Shown in pieces: positions 11,920-22,685 of a stretch of 64,000 nt of DNA; the stretch's first letter is position 1; every line of letters starts with the position of its first letter. The DNA comes from Ophiocordyceps camponoti-saundersi (nom. inval.) (taxonomy: Eukaryota > Ascomycota > Sordariomycetes > Hypocreales > Ophiocordycipitaceae). The notes beneath the pieces were generated by a model. It was given only the letters and a program-made list of their open reading frames with translations, ran no database searches and was not told the origin of the DNA. Where the stretch lies: contig PDHQ01000017.1 in NCBI GenBank assembly GCA_003339415.1, positions 159,555 to 223,554 on the forward strand, given 5' to 3'. Both the position numbers and the translations under genes were made by a program.

Positions 11920-12429
11920 GACGGATTGTGCCAGCTGGCGTTTAAAGCGGCTACTGCATGTATGTATGGTATTCAAAAGACGTCAAATTGGATGGGTCCT
12001 GCCTGGTATCGACCGAGTCGTTAGATACGAAATATTGCCTGAGACCATAACGGAGCTGTGACTGGTCACTTCCGAGAGATCTCTATGAGTAAATACCTCG
12101 CCCTCGTTTCTTTATGATCCCTGTCGTGGCGTTGCAACACTCAGTATGCGTTGTTCTACTGTCAGAGGCTAATTGAGGCCCATTGTAGGTAATTTGGGCG
12201 AACGCTTCCTTTCTCAGATATATGTATATCGGGAGACACTTCAACAAGAGCCTCCCTGCAAGGCTTCACATCATGATAGAAATTCGATGCGCGCGCAGCA
12301 GTCAAGTCAGGATGCTCTGGCCACATCATTGTCAACCGGCTTTGATAGAGGCATCACGATTCTACCAAAATCCATGACCCATTTCGCCCTTATCAGTCCG
12401 TGAATGCAGAAACCACCAGAGACCAGTCT
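11920..12429. other. Intergenic, convergent 3' flanks of Nop12 and RPS15
   Basis: No supported gene. The sequence is AT-richer than its neighbours and probably holds both 3' UTRs. Confidence 0.5.
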
Positions 12430-13134
<705 letters not shown>

Positions 13135-13280
13135 GATGGCGATTTTGCTCGACGACCGGATACCTTGATCTGTCGACACACGAAGACAATGGCAGTGAGT
13201 CGAAAAAGCACTGGAGTCGTGGCGGGGGGGGATGCCGTAAATTTCGGCCTAGGGCTTTGGTGCCCTTTGCCGCTGTGGTA

Positions 13281-13292
13281 GATCACGTGGTC
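13281..13292. promoter_or_regulatory. E-box CACGTG upstream of RPS15
   Basis: The 12-mer GATCACGTGGTC contains CACGTG (13284-13289), about 150 nt upstream of the RPS15 start. Cbf1-type bHLH factors bind CACGTG and are associated with ribosomal protein genes in several ascomycetes. Function here is inferred from sequence and position only. Confidence 0.4.
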
Positions 13293-14176
13293 GCTTACCC
13301 GACAGCCTCAGTGTGCTATTAGGAAAATATGGCTTGTGCGATTACCAGATCGCGATAGACAAGGGGTCCCTTTGTCGGCCTGCGGATCTCGCAAAACGCC
13401 GTTACGGGGCCCGTATCGAACCTACCTAGCCGGGTGTCTCCGAATGTCAGCTCGATGGATGGACTTTGGGATGCTCTATCATTCTACCAATGTTGGTACT
13501 GGATCAATGGATGATACATCTACCCACAAGAGGTACCTAGCGAGTAAGTTGCACATACCTACCTACCTACCTACCGAACGGGCAGTCGTCATCATTAAGC
13601 TCACGACATCATCGCATCCTTATAACCTGTACATCGTGGCCCGTCGCACCAGAAGGTGATGCCATGTGAAGCGTCCCTGGATCCCCTGATCCGAGAGGTC
13701 CGAGTCTAAATCTACAAGGTTACAGCTTACAATGCGACGATCCGCAGCAGCTCTCATCTGCCGGTCGCCAGGATGCAGGCAGATCGTCGATAACTCTGCA
13801 TCCTCCTTATAGACTTACCATCTCTGGAGACTGTCAGCCACGAACCTCCGACTCGGCACTCGGCTTCCGCGCTCCGCTCAGGCGGATTCGTCGAGTCTTT
13901 GTCTTTTTGGCTAGATGCTCCATTGCTGTTCTCTCAAGTGATTCTTGGCTTGCCTGGGCACACCAATCAAACATCGTTGCTTGATAACTGTCCTCGGTCG
14001 CGGTAACCTTCGGCTTGAAGCTCGTACGTATCCATCTGTAGGTACGGATACACGAGACGCTCTTTGTGCCCTTAGCTCCGTTCTTTGTTCTGTGCGACTA
14101 TGCATCAGACGTATCAGTGATGCGACGCCTGTGAGCCTCACGGAGAGAGAGAGAGGGAGAGATTGTTGGGCGCAGA

Positions 14177-14229
14177 TATACATACATACATATTCATACA
14201 TATGCATGTGTGTATGTATGTATGTATGT
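14177..14229. repeat. ATAC / GTAT inverted simple repeat
   Basis: A left arm of CATACATACATA type and a right arm of TATGTATGTATG type flank a centre that includes ATGCAT. Together they form an imperfect inverted repeat of about 50 nt that could fold as a hairpin or cruciform. Confidence 0.7.
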
Positions 14230-14898
14230 GATACGCAGGTATGCCTGAGCATACATACATAGTATGGAAGCCTTCAACCCTTTTCATCGTCGGCAAATGA
14301 TAATGAAACTCTTTGTTCCATATGATAAAAGGTCCACGACTCTTTGAAAAGGAGGAGGCACCCGTCACAGAGCCGTTGGGGCAAGGCTCCCGCAGGCCAC
14401 GCGACCCTGTCAATGACGGTCAGCCAGAGCGCCAAGCTGGAGGGGAGAATGAGCACCGGTGCTGGCCTTGGCAGTCTCGGCGTCGCTTCGTCCTCCTGCG
14501 GTCACAACAGGTCGCCAAGCCTCTTAGCCAATGCCGTGGCTACCCACCGCATCGCCTCTTCGCTCCCCCCGGGCGATACATATAGGATCTACCGCCTTTT
14601 GTCGTCGAAAAAGATCAACCGGCATTGTCGTCTAGGGCGTGCGGCTGCACCACCTCCCATCGTCCGATTACGCTATCTCGATCTCGAAACGCCACCAAAT
14701 CACCTGCGCGACTGCACTTGAGGGGCTGGCAATGCATGCAGGTGGCGGCGGAGGAGAAGACAGGAGAGAGCTTCCAGACTGGGTGCGGACTGGTGATATC
14801 GTCTCTGAACGATAGCCATCTGCGCCGTCGCAAAGCAGTCCAACTCATCTGAGGGGCCCCTGAACGGGGCCGGGTGGGTGCATGCAGCTTCGCTCACC

Positions 14899-15994
14899 AT
14901 GCCATTGCCACCACCAGAGCCTGGCAAAGCGAGGGATGCTGTCCTGCCGAATTTGACTGCGGCCCTCGCGTCTCCTGCACCAACGCGCAACACAGTTCCG
15001 ACTCAAGCGGGCCATGGCTCAAGTCCATCCTTGCCGCCCATGACGACGCATTGGACGAAGCCGCAGAGCTGCACCTGGACATACCTTGCCGATGGACACC
15101 TCGGACAGGCCCCCAAGGGCACCGTCGCCTGGCTAGACCTCGAGCCCGTCCCCGGAGCGAGCACCTTGTCATGCTACCCTGACGGCATGTTCTCCGAGGG
15201 ACGCACCGGCATCTTCAGTCCAGCAACCTGCCCAGACGGCTGGTTCACTGTGACGGTCCAGGTCGGCCATGGGGCGGAAGTGCTTCATCACACTACCACG
15301 GCCGTATGCTGCTCTTCGTATGTGGCGCCTGTCCCGTCTTTTGCGCCATGTCTTCTGACTTGTGTTCTCTAGTTACTTTTCCTATGACGGATCTCATTGC
15401 AAGCGCGCCGTGCCGACGGTACTGGCCGTACCTATCATTTACAATCGCGCGGCCGGAACGCATGAGGTCATGTCCAACTCGACTACAACCCTGTACGGCG
15501 CTACCATGGCCGTCAACGCCATCCGGGCTCTCTTCATGGAGCAGGACAAGCACCTTTTGGGTCTGACAGATGACGAGGAGATTGGGCATGAAGAAGACGA
15601 TGTCGCTTCGCTGTCGACCGGAGCACGCATCGGCATTGCCCTTGGCATTACCGTTCTCGCTTTGCTGTCTCTCGGGGCAGTCTCGTTCTGCCTGTTACGT
15701 TGGCATCACTGGCGCAGGAAAAAAGGCAAGGGTCTTGTGCTGCACGAACTCGCCTCCGTGCGCGAATGTCGGTCACCGACGCGGGAATCTTTCGAGCCTG
15801 AAGATGCTGGCTTCGAAGGGCACGATCGCTGTATCCTTCCGCCGCCGCCGGCATACGAAGCCTCTTCGGGAGCGGAGAGACAGGGCACGGCGAGTGCCAA
15901 TGAAGAGATCAGGGCTCTGGTAGCGCACAAAGCCGCCATCCAGAGACGCATCGAAGAGCTGGAAAGGGATAATGCGAATGCTCGTGGGCTCTAG
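14899..15994 (+). CDS. Single-pass membrane protein of unknown function (fungal)
   Basis: Two exons, 14899-15317 and 15373-15994, with a 55-nt GT-AG intron, give 346 aa. The ATG at 14899 sits in a good context (CTCACCATG); no in-frame ATG exists further upstream. The N-terminal ~145 residues are rich in Pro, Thr and Cys (Cys pairs around CTW, SCYPDG, ATCPDGW, CCSS), suggesting a disulphide-bearing outer domain. Around residue 225 a hydrophobic segment IGIALGITVLALLSLGAVSF, followed by WHHWRRKKGKG, marks one transmembrane helix with a basic cytosolic flank. The tail has a PPPPAYE motif and a short C-terminal coiled coil. No classical signal peptide is evident. Layout resembles Mid2-like or other fungal plasma-membrane sensors and adhesins, but I do not recognise a named family. 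Confidence 0.7.
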
Positions 15995-16473
15995 GCAAAA
16001 GTGATTCCATGTTAGACAGATAGATACCCGGACATACATATATCCGTAGATAGCGATACATACGATGGCGCTAGCGCAGGTCCGCCCTGGCGCTAAGTGG
16101 TTACCGAGACTCAGAGGATTTGGCCCCTGCCACAGGTGCCGGGCCCTCCCTAGCAGACCCGCAGCCCTTGTGTACGAATAGTACCTGCTGCGCTAGGTGC
16201 CGTGTACAACTTACATACAAGAACCTGTGCGTCCTCATCTTGACCCTTTGAAACAGTGAAAGCTCCCCCTATCTCATCTCCTCTCGCCGGCCGGCCTGTC
16301 ATCTCAGTCTTGGCGGCTTCCATCACAACGGCACTGCTACCGTGTGCGTATGTATGTACATACGCATAAGTGCAGGCCTTAATATCGCTCAGCTGCTCAG
16401 CACATCGTGATTACATCCTTCAACTACGACTGCCCGGGCCTGTGCTTCGCCGAAACCTGGCTAGCCTTCTATC
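15995..16473. other. Intergenic upstream of alpha-tubulin
   Basis: 3' flank of the membrane protein and promoter/leader of the tubulin gene. TATCCGTA occurs at 16041-16048, and a TACATA/GTATGT pair near 16345. No gene. Confidence 0.5.
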
Positions 16474-18169
16474 ATGAAGGGCGAGGTGCGTATCCGTACA
16501 CACATACATACATACATACTTCTCTCTTCATCACGCTCTCCGAGACATACATACATACGTCCGCGGCTGATGCTCTACTCGGCAGATCTTTCACATCCAC
16601 CTCGGCCAGGCTGGCACTCAGCTTGGCAACTCGGCCTGGGAGCTGTACGTGGCCGTCTCCTCTCTCTCCTCCCCACCTTCCCATCTCTTCGCTGACTGAT
16701 CTCTGCGCTTCAGCTATCTTCTGGAGCATGGCCTCGGCCTCGATGGCCGTCCTGACCCTAATGCCACCGACGTTGGCGATCAGGGCTCCTTCGAGACCTT
16801 CTTTACCGAGACGAGCAGCGGCAAATATGTGCCTCGGGCCCTCTTTATGGACCTCGACCCGTCCCCCATAGATGAGATCCGGACGGGCCCCTATCGTCAT
16901 CTATTCCATCCCGAGCTGCTCATTAGCGGCAAGGAAGACGCGGCAAACAATTATGCCCGCGGCCACTACACCGTCGGCAAGGATATGGTCGGTGAAGTCG
17001 TCGAGCGAGTCCGACGTGTTGTCGGTGAGTGTCCCTTACTACCTACCTACCTACCTCCTACATACATATACACGTTCCGCAGGTTGCTTATCCCAGAAGC
17101 TGACGCCACCATGTGCACGTGCAGACAACTGCCAGTCCTTGCAGGGCTTTCTGATTTTCCATTCTTTCGGCGGTGGCACCGGATCTGGGTTCGGGGCCCT
17201 TCTCCTCGAGCGCCTCTCTGCCGAGTATGGCAAGAAGACGAAGCTCGAGTTCGCCGTCTATCCGGCGCCCCGGGTTCACACGTCCGTCGTGGAGCCCTAC
17301 AACGCCGTCCTCTCCACCCATAGCACTATTGAAAACTCCGACTGCACCTTTCTCGTCGACAACGAGGCCGTCTACGATATCTGCCGCCGCAGTCTCGACA
17401 TCCCCCGGCCGTCGTACGATCATCTCAATCGTCTGATCGCACAAGTTGTTAGCTCCATCACCTCGTCGCTTCGCTTCGACGGCGCACTCAACGTCGATCT
17501 CAACGAATTTCAGACGAACTTGGTGCCCTATCCTCGCATTCACTACCCTCTCATCAGCTACGCCCCGGTCGTGTCGGCCGCCAAAAGCGCACATGAGAGC
17601 TTCAAAGTAAACGATCTCACTTTCCAGTGTAAGTTTCACCATGGCGGACGTGCCCTGTGACTGACGGCGATCGACTAATCTTCTTTGCCCCAGGCTTCGA
17701 GCCCAACAATCAGATGGTGGTCTGCGACCCTCGCAACGGCAAGTACATGGCAGTGGCCCTCCTTTATCGCGGCGACGTCGTTCCTCGAGACTGTACGGCC
17801 GCCATCGCCGCCCTAAAGGCCAAGGCATCCTTTAATCTCGTCGAATGGTGTCCCACCGGGTTCAAGCTCGGCATCAACTATCAGAGGCCCATGGCCGTCC
17901 CAGCCCCTGCCGAGGACGGCGGTCTAGCTTCCGTCGATCGTTCCGTTTCTATGCTGTCCAACACGACTGCCATTGCGGAGGCCTGGAGTCGTCTCGATCA
18001 CAAATTCGACCTCATGCACAGCAAACGCGCCTTTGTACACTGGTACGTCGGCGAGGGAATGGAGGAAGGCGAATTTTCCGAGGCCCGCGAGGACCTCGCC
18101 GCTTTGGAGAGGGACTACGAGGAGGTTGCTGCCGATTCGTTGGATCCTGAGGAAGAGGTCGAATACTAG
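16474..18169 (+). CDS. Alpha-tubulin
   Basis: Five exons, 16474-16485, 16586-16644, 16714-17024, 17125-17628 and 17694-18169, with introns of 100, 69, 100 and 65 nt, give 453 aa. It opens [20 protein letters not shown], followed by [18 protein letters not shown]. The GTP-binding signature GGGTGSG is at residues 143-149, close to canonical numbering. The block [18 protein letters not shown] carries the catalytic-loop glutamate that triggers GTP hydrolysis on the neighbouring beta subunit. The C-terminus is acidic and ends EEVEY, so the terminal tyrosine of alpha-tubulins is present. A first exon of only four codons is typical of fungal tubulin genes. Many ascomycetes have two alpha-tubulins. 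This one looks like the more divergent B-type (for example GQAGTQLGN and [10 protein letters not shown]), but which paralogue it is needs a tree. Confidence 0.96.
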
Positions 18170-18924
18170 CCTTCCCCTTTTCCCCCCTTTTGTTAAGCGA
18201 AGCGCCAAAGTCTAGGATTCGAGTTTGATGTATTATCGAACGAATTTTGAGAGCTCTGAGATGTTTCATGCACGATTACTTGTCACTACATGGACTAAGC
18301 TCCGAGGACTCTGGCCGGGTACGGATCTGTGACTCGGCGGTGGGTGCTGGGGAAGCTTCTTTTTACCATGAGCCTCGAGGCCAAGGCTCGCGTTGCATGT
18401 TATTTTTTGTGTTTCCGAGCTAGGCCATTACTTGACTTGACGCACAGAAACATTTCCTCCGTCGATCAACGGTCTATCAACCAACCCTTTTATCGTAGGT
18501 ATCCAAAGAGGAGACTGTACTGGGATATGAATCTCGGGCTAAGAACCTTATCACGCAGTGGACGGTGATATGTCGCTGATGTGTAGCTGTCAGAAGCTTA
18601 CCATTGACGTAGTGGGCACTGGCGAGCAGATATATCGGAACTTAATTTTGCCGCCGCCCGGGAGGCGCTCTCGATAGCAGCTTGCCTTCGATAGCGTCTT
18701 CAGCAGCACATTCGGCAGCACCATCTACCTCTCTCTATTCAAAGCTCTTGGTGTTTACGCCTGACATGCGATTGGGAAGAAGCGATTTGGTTGGGCAAGT
18801 GAAAGAAGCATGCAAATTTTGATACTTTGAAAAAGCATGCTTTCGAATTGGCAACTTCTCCGTAGAAGGAGAGCAGCGAGGGAGACAATCTGATGGCAAT
18901 GTCTGGTGCGGAAATGCTACTGCC
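18170..18924. other. Intergenic, convergent 3' flanks of tubulin and NUXM
   Basis: No supported gene. Short frames at 18329-18568 and 18735-19007 are chance or antisense. AT-richer than the flanking coding sequence. Confidence 0.5.
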
Positions 18925-19552
18925 TCAGGAGGATTGTTCCGCCAACTTCTTGGCCTTCTTCTCCTCTTCCTTGATATGCTGCTGTCGGTAGTGCTCGACG
19001 ACGTCATCTATGTTCCTCAGGTGGCCAGCCGGTATATTCCGCGCACCATAGGACTGAATTGCTCTAAAATCGGTAACATATGATCAACAGGTGAAAGGCG
19101 GGGAGAGAGATCCGCCCAAGACCTACTCAGGAAAGGAGACATCCACAAATCGATGCTTATTCGAGGCGTTCTCGAACAGGCCTCTGTAAAAGCCAGCTTG
19201 TTCCATCGCCTTCGTGTGCACCGCATTGGTTTCGGCCCAGTCGTCTGAGCGGGAGGTGTACTTTTGGATGAATTGGGTAATTGCCGACTCCTCACCCTTG
19301 GCAGGGCGGACATAGTTGAGAAGACAGATTCCTAGCACGGCGGAAACGGTGAGGATAGATCCTGTCTGTGCGCAGTAGGGGCCAGACAGTCAGCAGGTCG
19401 CTCGCAGGGCACGGCTGATTGTGACGGTCTCATACGCCGAAGGACTCGTTGCCCGGCTCGGGATGAGCCTCCTTGGCGTCGGAAGCGTAGTGCCGGACGG
19501 TTCTTGGAAGACGGCAGGCGAATTTACCCAGCCGTCGTCGCGCAGCGAACAT
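18925..19552 (-). CDS. nuxm: NADH:ubiquinone oxidoreductase 17.8 kDa subunit (NUXM), fungal complex I
   Basis: Three exons, 19552-19436, 19365-19127 and 19063-18925, with introns of 70 and 63 nt, give 164 aa. The N-terminus MFAARRRLGKFACRLPRTVR is basic and lacks acids, like a mitochondrial presequence. ESFGTGSILTVSAVLGICLL is a single membrane segment. KYTSRSDDWAETNAVHTKAM, then FVDVSFPEAIQSYGARNIPA and HYRQQHIKEEEKKAKKLAE form the conserved C-terminal half, which ends as a charged helix. I recognise this as the fungus-specific accessory subunit NUXM of complex I in the inner mitochondrial membrane. Both joins restore conserved residues in phase. Divergent from the Nudix gene, with CACGTG and TTACGTAA-type palindromes upstream. 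Confidence 0.87.
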
Positions 19553-19655
19553 GATGACGGCGTCAATTGGGCAGTTGAGGGGGGGGGGAGGTCTTTGGAC
19601 GTCGTCATCGCGAAGTGGGGAGATGAGAGAATGGGGCGTAGAGGGAGCTTGTTGT

Positions 19656-19682
19656 GATTACGTAATCTATCTTCAGCACGTG
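19656..19682. promoter_or_regulatory. Palindromes GATTACGTAATC and CACGTG upstream of NUXM
   Basis: GATTACGTAATC (19656-19667) is a perfect 12-bp palindrome with a TTACGTAA core like bZIP half-site pairs. CACGTG (19677-19682) is an E-box. They sit 105-130 nt upstream of the NUXM start codon. Their use as binding sites is an inference. Confidence 0.4.
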
Positions 19683-20448
19683 ATTTAATGATGTACGGAT
19701 ACAGTGTCTCGTTGCCCATCCTAGTATCCGTACCTATATACTCTCCTAGTACCGATCTATCAGTTACCCCTTGCAAACGTCTCTGCAAGGAACAACGAGA
19801 CTATGTCCCTATTGTACGCTCGGCCCATTCACTGGGAGAGGCTCAAGAGGGCCGAGAGAAGGAGGGGGGCTGACGAGGAGTGACTGCGGTAAAAAACTGG
19901 CGATGCACGGCGACGCACGACATCGCCAGCAGGAAGCTCGTCTCGTGCGACGTTGCACACGCGCCATTGCCTCGGACTAAATTCTCGCTGAGGAACGACA
20001 GGCCCCAAGGCTGGATACGGTGCTATTCGGAGAAGAGGACAATGACGACCGTTCGGCTCAGCGTGGCAATGCATGCGACGCCAATCGGGATCCGCCTCGG
20101 TCGAGCGTCTCCCGTGCCGTGTCGTTGTTCTTCATTCGCCATCATGGCATCTGACCGGTCAGAGAAAAAACAAAGAAAAGGGTAAAAGGGCGATGGATAT
20201 GCGGCATCTATCAATGATCAGCTGGAAGGGAAAGGCTCGTCTCCTCTGCCAAGCCGTCTGCACGCCGACTGGCTGGCGATTCCCCGAAGCCAATGTGACG
20301 AAAAAGCAACCATCGAGACTAGGTGCAAGGGGACCGCACACGAGAACCCCTTCCCGGTGAGGAAAAGGTTGCATGATGCCGACCACCATGTCTCAACCGT
20401 CCGGAGACAGGGCCAAGTTCCAGGAGCCTGGGTACCTTCATCAAAGCT

Positions 20449-20471
20449 CCCCCCCCCCCCCCCCCCCCCCC
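20449..20471. repeat. Poly-C run (23 nt)
   Basis: Uninterrupted C homopolymer in the region upstream of the Nudix gene. Length may be affected by sequencing error. Confidence 0.85.
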
Positions 20472-20690
20472 ATGTTCTCCGTGGCTTCTCCCCCTCAGTC
20501 ACGCGCCAAGCGGCGGTGGCTTGCATCTCACGCAGTCGGCGACGGAGGAGAAGAAGAAGAAGACGAAGAAGACGAAGAAAGAGAACAAGACAATAACATG
20601 AAGGACGGTGATCACTAGCGACGAGAGGGTATCGCATCCCGTCTCGCTTCCTGGCGCGCCGCTAAAGACGTGGGAAAGCGCATCGCGATC

Positions 20691-21770
20691 ATGTACGAAG
20701 CTGATGAGATGGCGACTAGCGAAATCCCCATGACGTCCTTTACACCTCCAGCCGCCACGTTTTGTCCGTGGAAGCTCGCTTCGACGGAGCCCTCCTTTTA
20801 TGAAGTCATCCGCCAATGCAACAAATTCGACAGGGATCCCGGTGGCTTGTGGGAGTTTTGTCTGCTGGATAACATACGTCCTGTCGGCTATATGCTTCCA
20901 GAATCCGTAGCCAGCATCATGTGGGAGGGCACCGGCTTCCACGTCTCCAAGGCGAAGCGCAGAGTGCACCTGATGGTCGACATGGGCCGCGGCGGCGATG
21001 TCGTCGACGTCTGCCGGGACGAGTTTGTCGACCTTTGCGAGAAGAACGTCGGCGTCGTCGGCGGTCTTGGCAAGTGGCTCGGCAACAAAGCAGATTACCA
21101 CCCGATCCGCGGCCTCGACAGTCACTTGGCCGGCCTCCAGATGCCGTCACCCTTACGAGGCGTCTTTGGCATCGTCACCAGCGGCGTCCACATGAACCTC
21201 TACACGATGAAAAAGGTCAATGGACGGCCCAAGATGCACGTCTGGGTCTCGAGGCGATCCGACAAGGTGACGTACGCTGGCAAGCTGGACCAGGTCGTGG
21301 CCGGAGCCATGGATCCGGGAGACGCCATGGACCCGCTGCGCACCCTCCAGCGCGAGGCCATGGAGGAGGCCCGGCTCGCTATCGAGACGGGCTCGCTCAG
21401 GGTGACGGCCGACGGTATCGTCGTCGGCACCGTCGAGCACGGTCCTCGCATCTCCTTTTACGACAGAAAGGACCCGACCGCCGGCTGGGAAAGGGGCCAA
21501 CTCGAGCCGGGCATCCGCTTCACCTTTGACCTCGAGGTCGACGCTAGCTTCAGGCCCAGACGGGGCGAGCCCGAGGCCTCCACCGGATTCGTCCTCAAGG
21601 CCGTCGACGAGGTCAAGCGCGATCTCATGCTACGCGAGTGGAAGCCCAATTGCGGGCTCGTCATGCTCGATTTCCTCCTACGCAAGGGCCAGATTCGGCC
21701 CGAGGACGACGTGCGATACGGTCTACTGAAGCAGGGGCTGCAGAGACAGCTTCCCTTTGCCATTGTATGA
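20691..21770 (+). CDS. DUF4743 plus Nudix domain protein (thiamine pyrophosphokinase-related, Nudix 20 type)
   Basis: Intronless, 359 aa from the ATG at 20691; a second in-frame ATG at 20709 is possible. The N-terminal half (SFYEVIRQCNKF, then LWEFCLLDNIRPVGYMLPES) is the DUF4743 region found in Tnr3-like proteins and yeast YJR142W. The Nudix fold follows, starting at GVFGIVTSGVHMNLYTMKK. The line KMHVWVSRRSDKVTYAGKLD precedes the Nudix box region VVAGAMDPGD and REAMEEARL. The REAxEEA core is intact, but the usual glycine after EEx is Arg and the upstream glutamate of the consensus is not visible at its usual spacing. Relatives hydrolyse oxidised thiamine diphosphates or other nucleoside-linked pyrophosphates; the substrate here is unknown. 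The C-terminal sequence TGFVLKAVDEVKRDLMLREW is also family-typical. Confidence 0.85.
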   Translation: MYEADEMATSEIPMTSFTPPAATFCPWKLASTEPSFYEVIRQCNKFDRDPGGLWEFCLLDNIRPVGYMLPESVASIMWEGTGFHVSKAKRRVHLMVDMGRGGDVVDVCRDEFVDLCEKNVGVVGGLGKWLGNKADYHPIRGLDSHLAGLQMPSPLRGVFGIVTSGVHMNLYTMKKVNGRPKMHVWVSRRSDKVTYAGKLDQVVAGAMDPGDAMDPLRTLQREAMEEARLAIETGSLRVTADGIVVGTVEHGPRISFYDRKDPTAGWERGQLEPGIRFTFDLEVDASFRPRRGEPEASTGFVLKAVDEVKRDLMLREWKPNCGLVMLDFLLRKGQIRPEDDVRYGLLKQGLQRQLPFAIV

Positions 21771-22685
21771 CGGTGCCAATCATCGGCCCGGTCATGGGAG
21801 TTGGTGTTGGATTTTGTTCTTGTGTTTTCTGTGTACTTGTAATCCGGACAGCTACTACCCGAGCCAATGAGCTGAACTTAATATCAATGAACCTATTCGA
21901 CTGCTACGAGTTTCTCACTCGACCAGAGAAAGAATAATCATCCTAGGAAACAACATGAGAGGAAAATCATAGAGAAGCAATCTTGGTGGGTATATAATAC
22001 TCGCTCCTTAAGTTCACCCGGTGGGAAACTGCTAATTTGCATAGCGGATAGACAGGGCGGGATGAAGTCGAGATAAGAATAAGGAGGAGGAGGAGGAGGG
22101 ATGGGGGGAAATGGGGAAATAGCACAGTCACGTCTCACTCATAACCAGACTTCGAAGACGAACAGAAGCAAAGAGACAAGCGAGAGCACGTGGCCAGCAA
22201 TGAAGAAATCGACAAAAAAGAAATCCGGATACAGTCACAGTTGCAGGATAAGTCTGTCGTGGAACCCAAGTGTTTCGCGTTGAAGGGGCGCCATCGTCTG
22301 ACAGGCCACAAGTGAAGACCGAGAGAGGGGGAGGGGAGGCGGATAATTCGAGGAGCGGAGAAAAGGGGGAAGGGTAAGGATGAGGTGCAGAGTGTGGGGG
22401 AGAAGAAGAGGAGGGGGGAAGAGAAGGAGAAGGAGAGCGATGAAGAAAAGAGACGTGCTGTGGCGCCATCGGGCCACGGCTTGACCATGATGGAACACGG
22501 ACGTGGGACTGAGGAGACCGAGACATGGTGGCGTGCATTTGGAAGCGGCAGAGGAGAAAGGGGGGGGGGGGAGGAAGAGAATGTGAGAAGAGCGCGAGAG
22601 AGAGATAGAGTGAGATATTAGGAGTGAGATGATGAATTTGGTATGAGAGGTATGAGAGTGAAGAGCGAGCTGAGAGTGAGAAGTT
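21771..22685. other. Intergenic, convergent 3' flanks
   Basis: Lies between the Nudix gene and the oxidoreductase gene. From about 22080 it is GA/GGA-rich. Overlapping frames on both strands (22128-22738) are low-complexity Ser/Pro or Arg/Glu readings and are not called. Confidence 0.55.

Larger units (their letters stand above)
13135..14898. other. RPS15 promoter and long intergenic region
   Basis: The first ~200 nt are the RPS15 promoter. The rest carries TACC repeats (13556-13573) and an ATAC/GTAT inverted-repeat cluster (about 14177-14229). Frames on both strands between 14313 and 14850 have no recognisable motif and no supporting splice pattern, so no gene is called. Confidence 0.5.
19553..20690. 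promoter_or_regulatory. Divergent region, NUXM / Nudix gene
   Basis: About 1.1 kb between start codons. Contains the palindromes described separately, TACGGATA/TATCCGTA at 19694-19701 and 19725-19732, and a 23-nt poly-C run (20449-20471) followed by an AAG/GAA-rich stretch (20545-20590). Frames here are short and overlap antisense, and none is called. Confidence 0.5.

Noticed and set aside
13395..13430. Possible tRNA B-box on the minus strand (GGTTCGATAC)
   Set aside because: The T-stem does not pair and no A-box lies at a suitable distance.
17088..17828. 246-aa minus-strand frame
   Set aside because: Antisense shadow of the alpha-tubulin exons.
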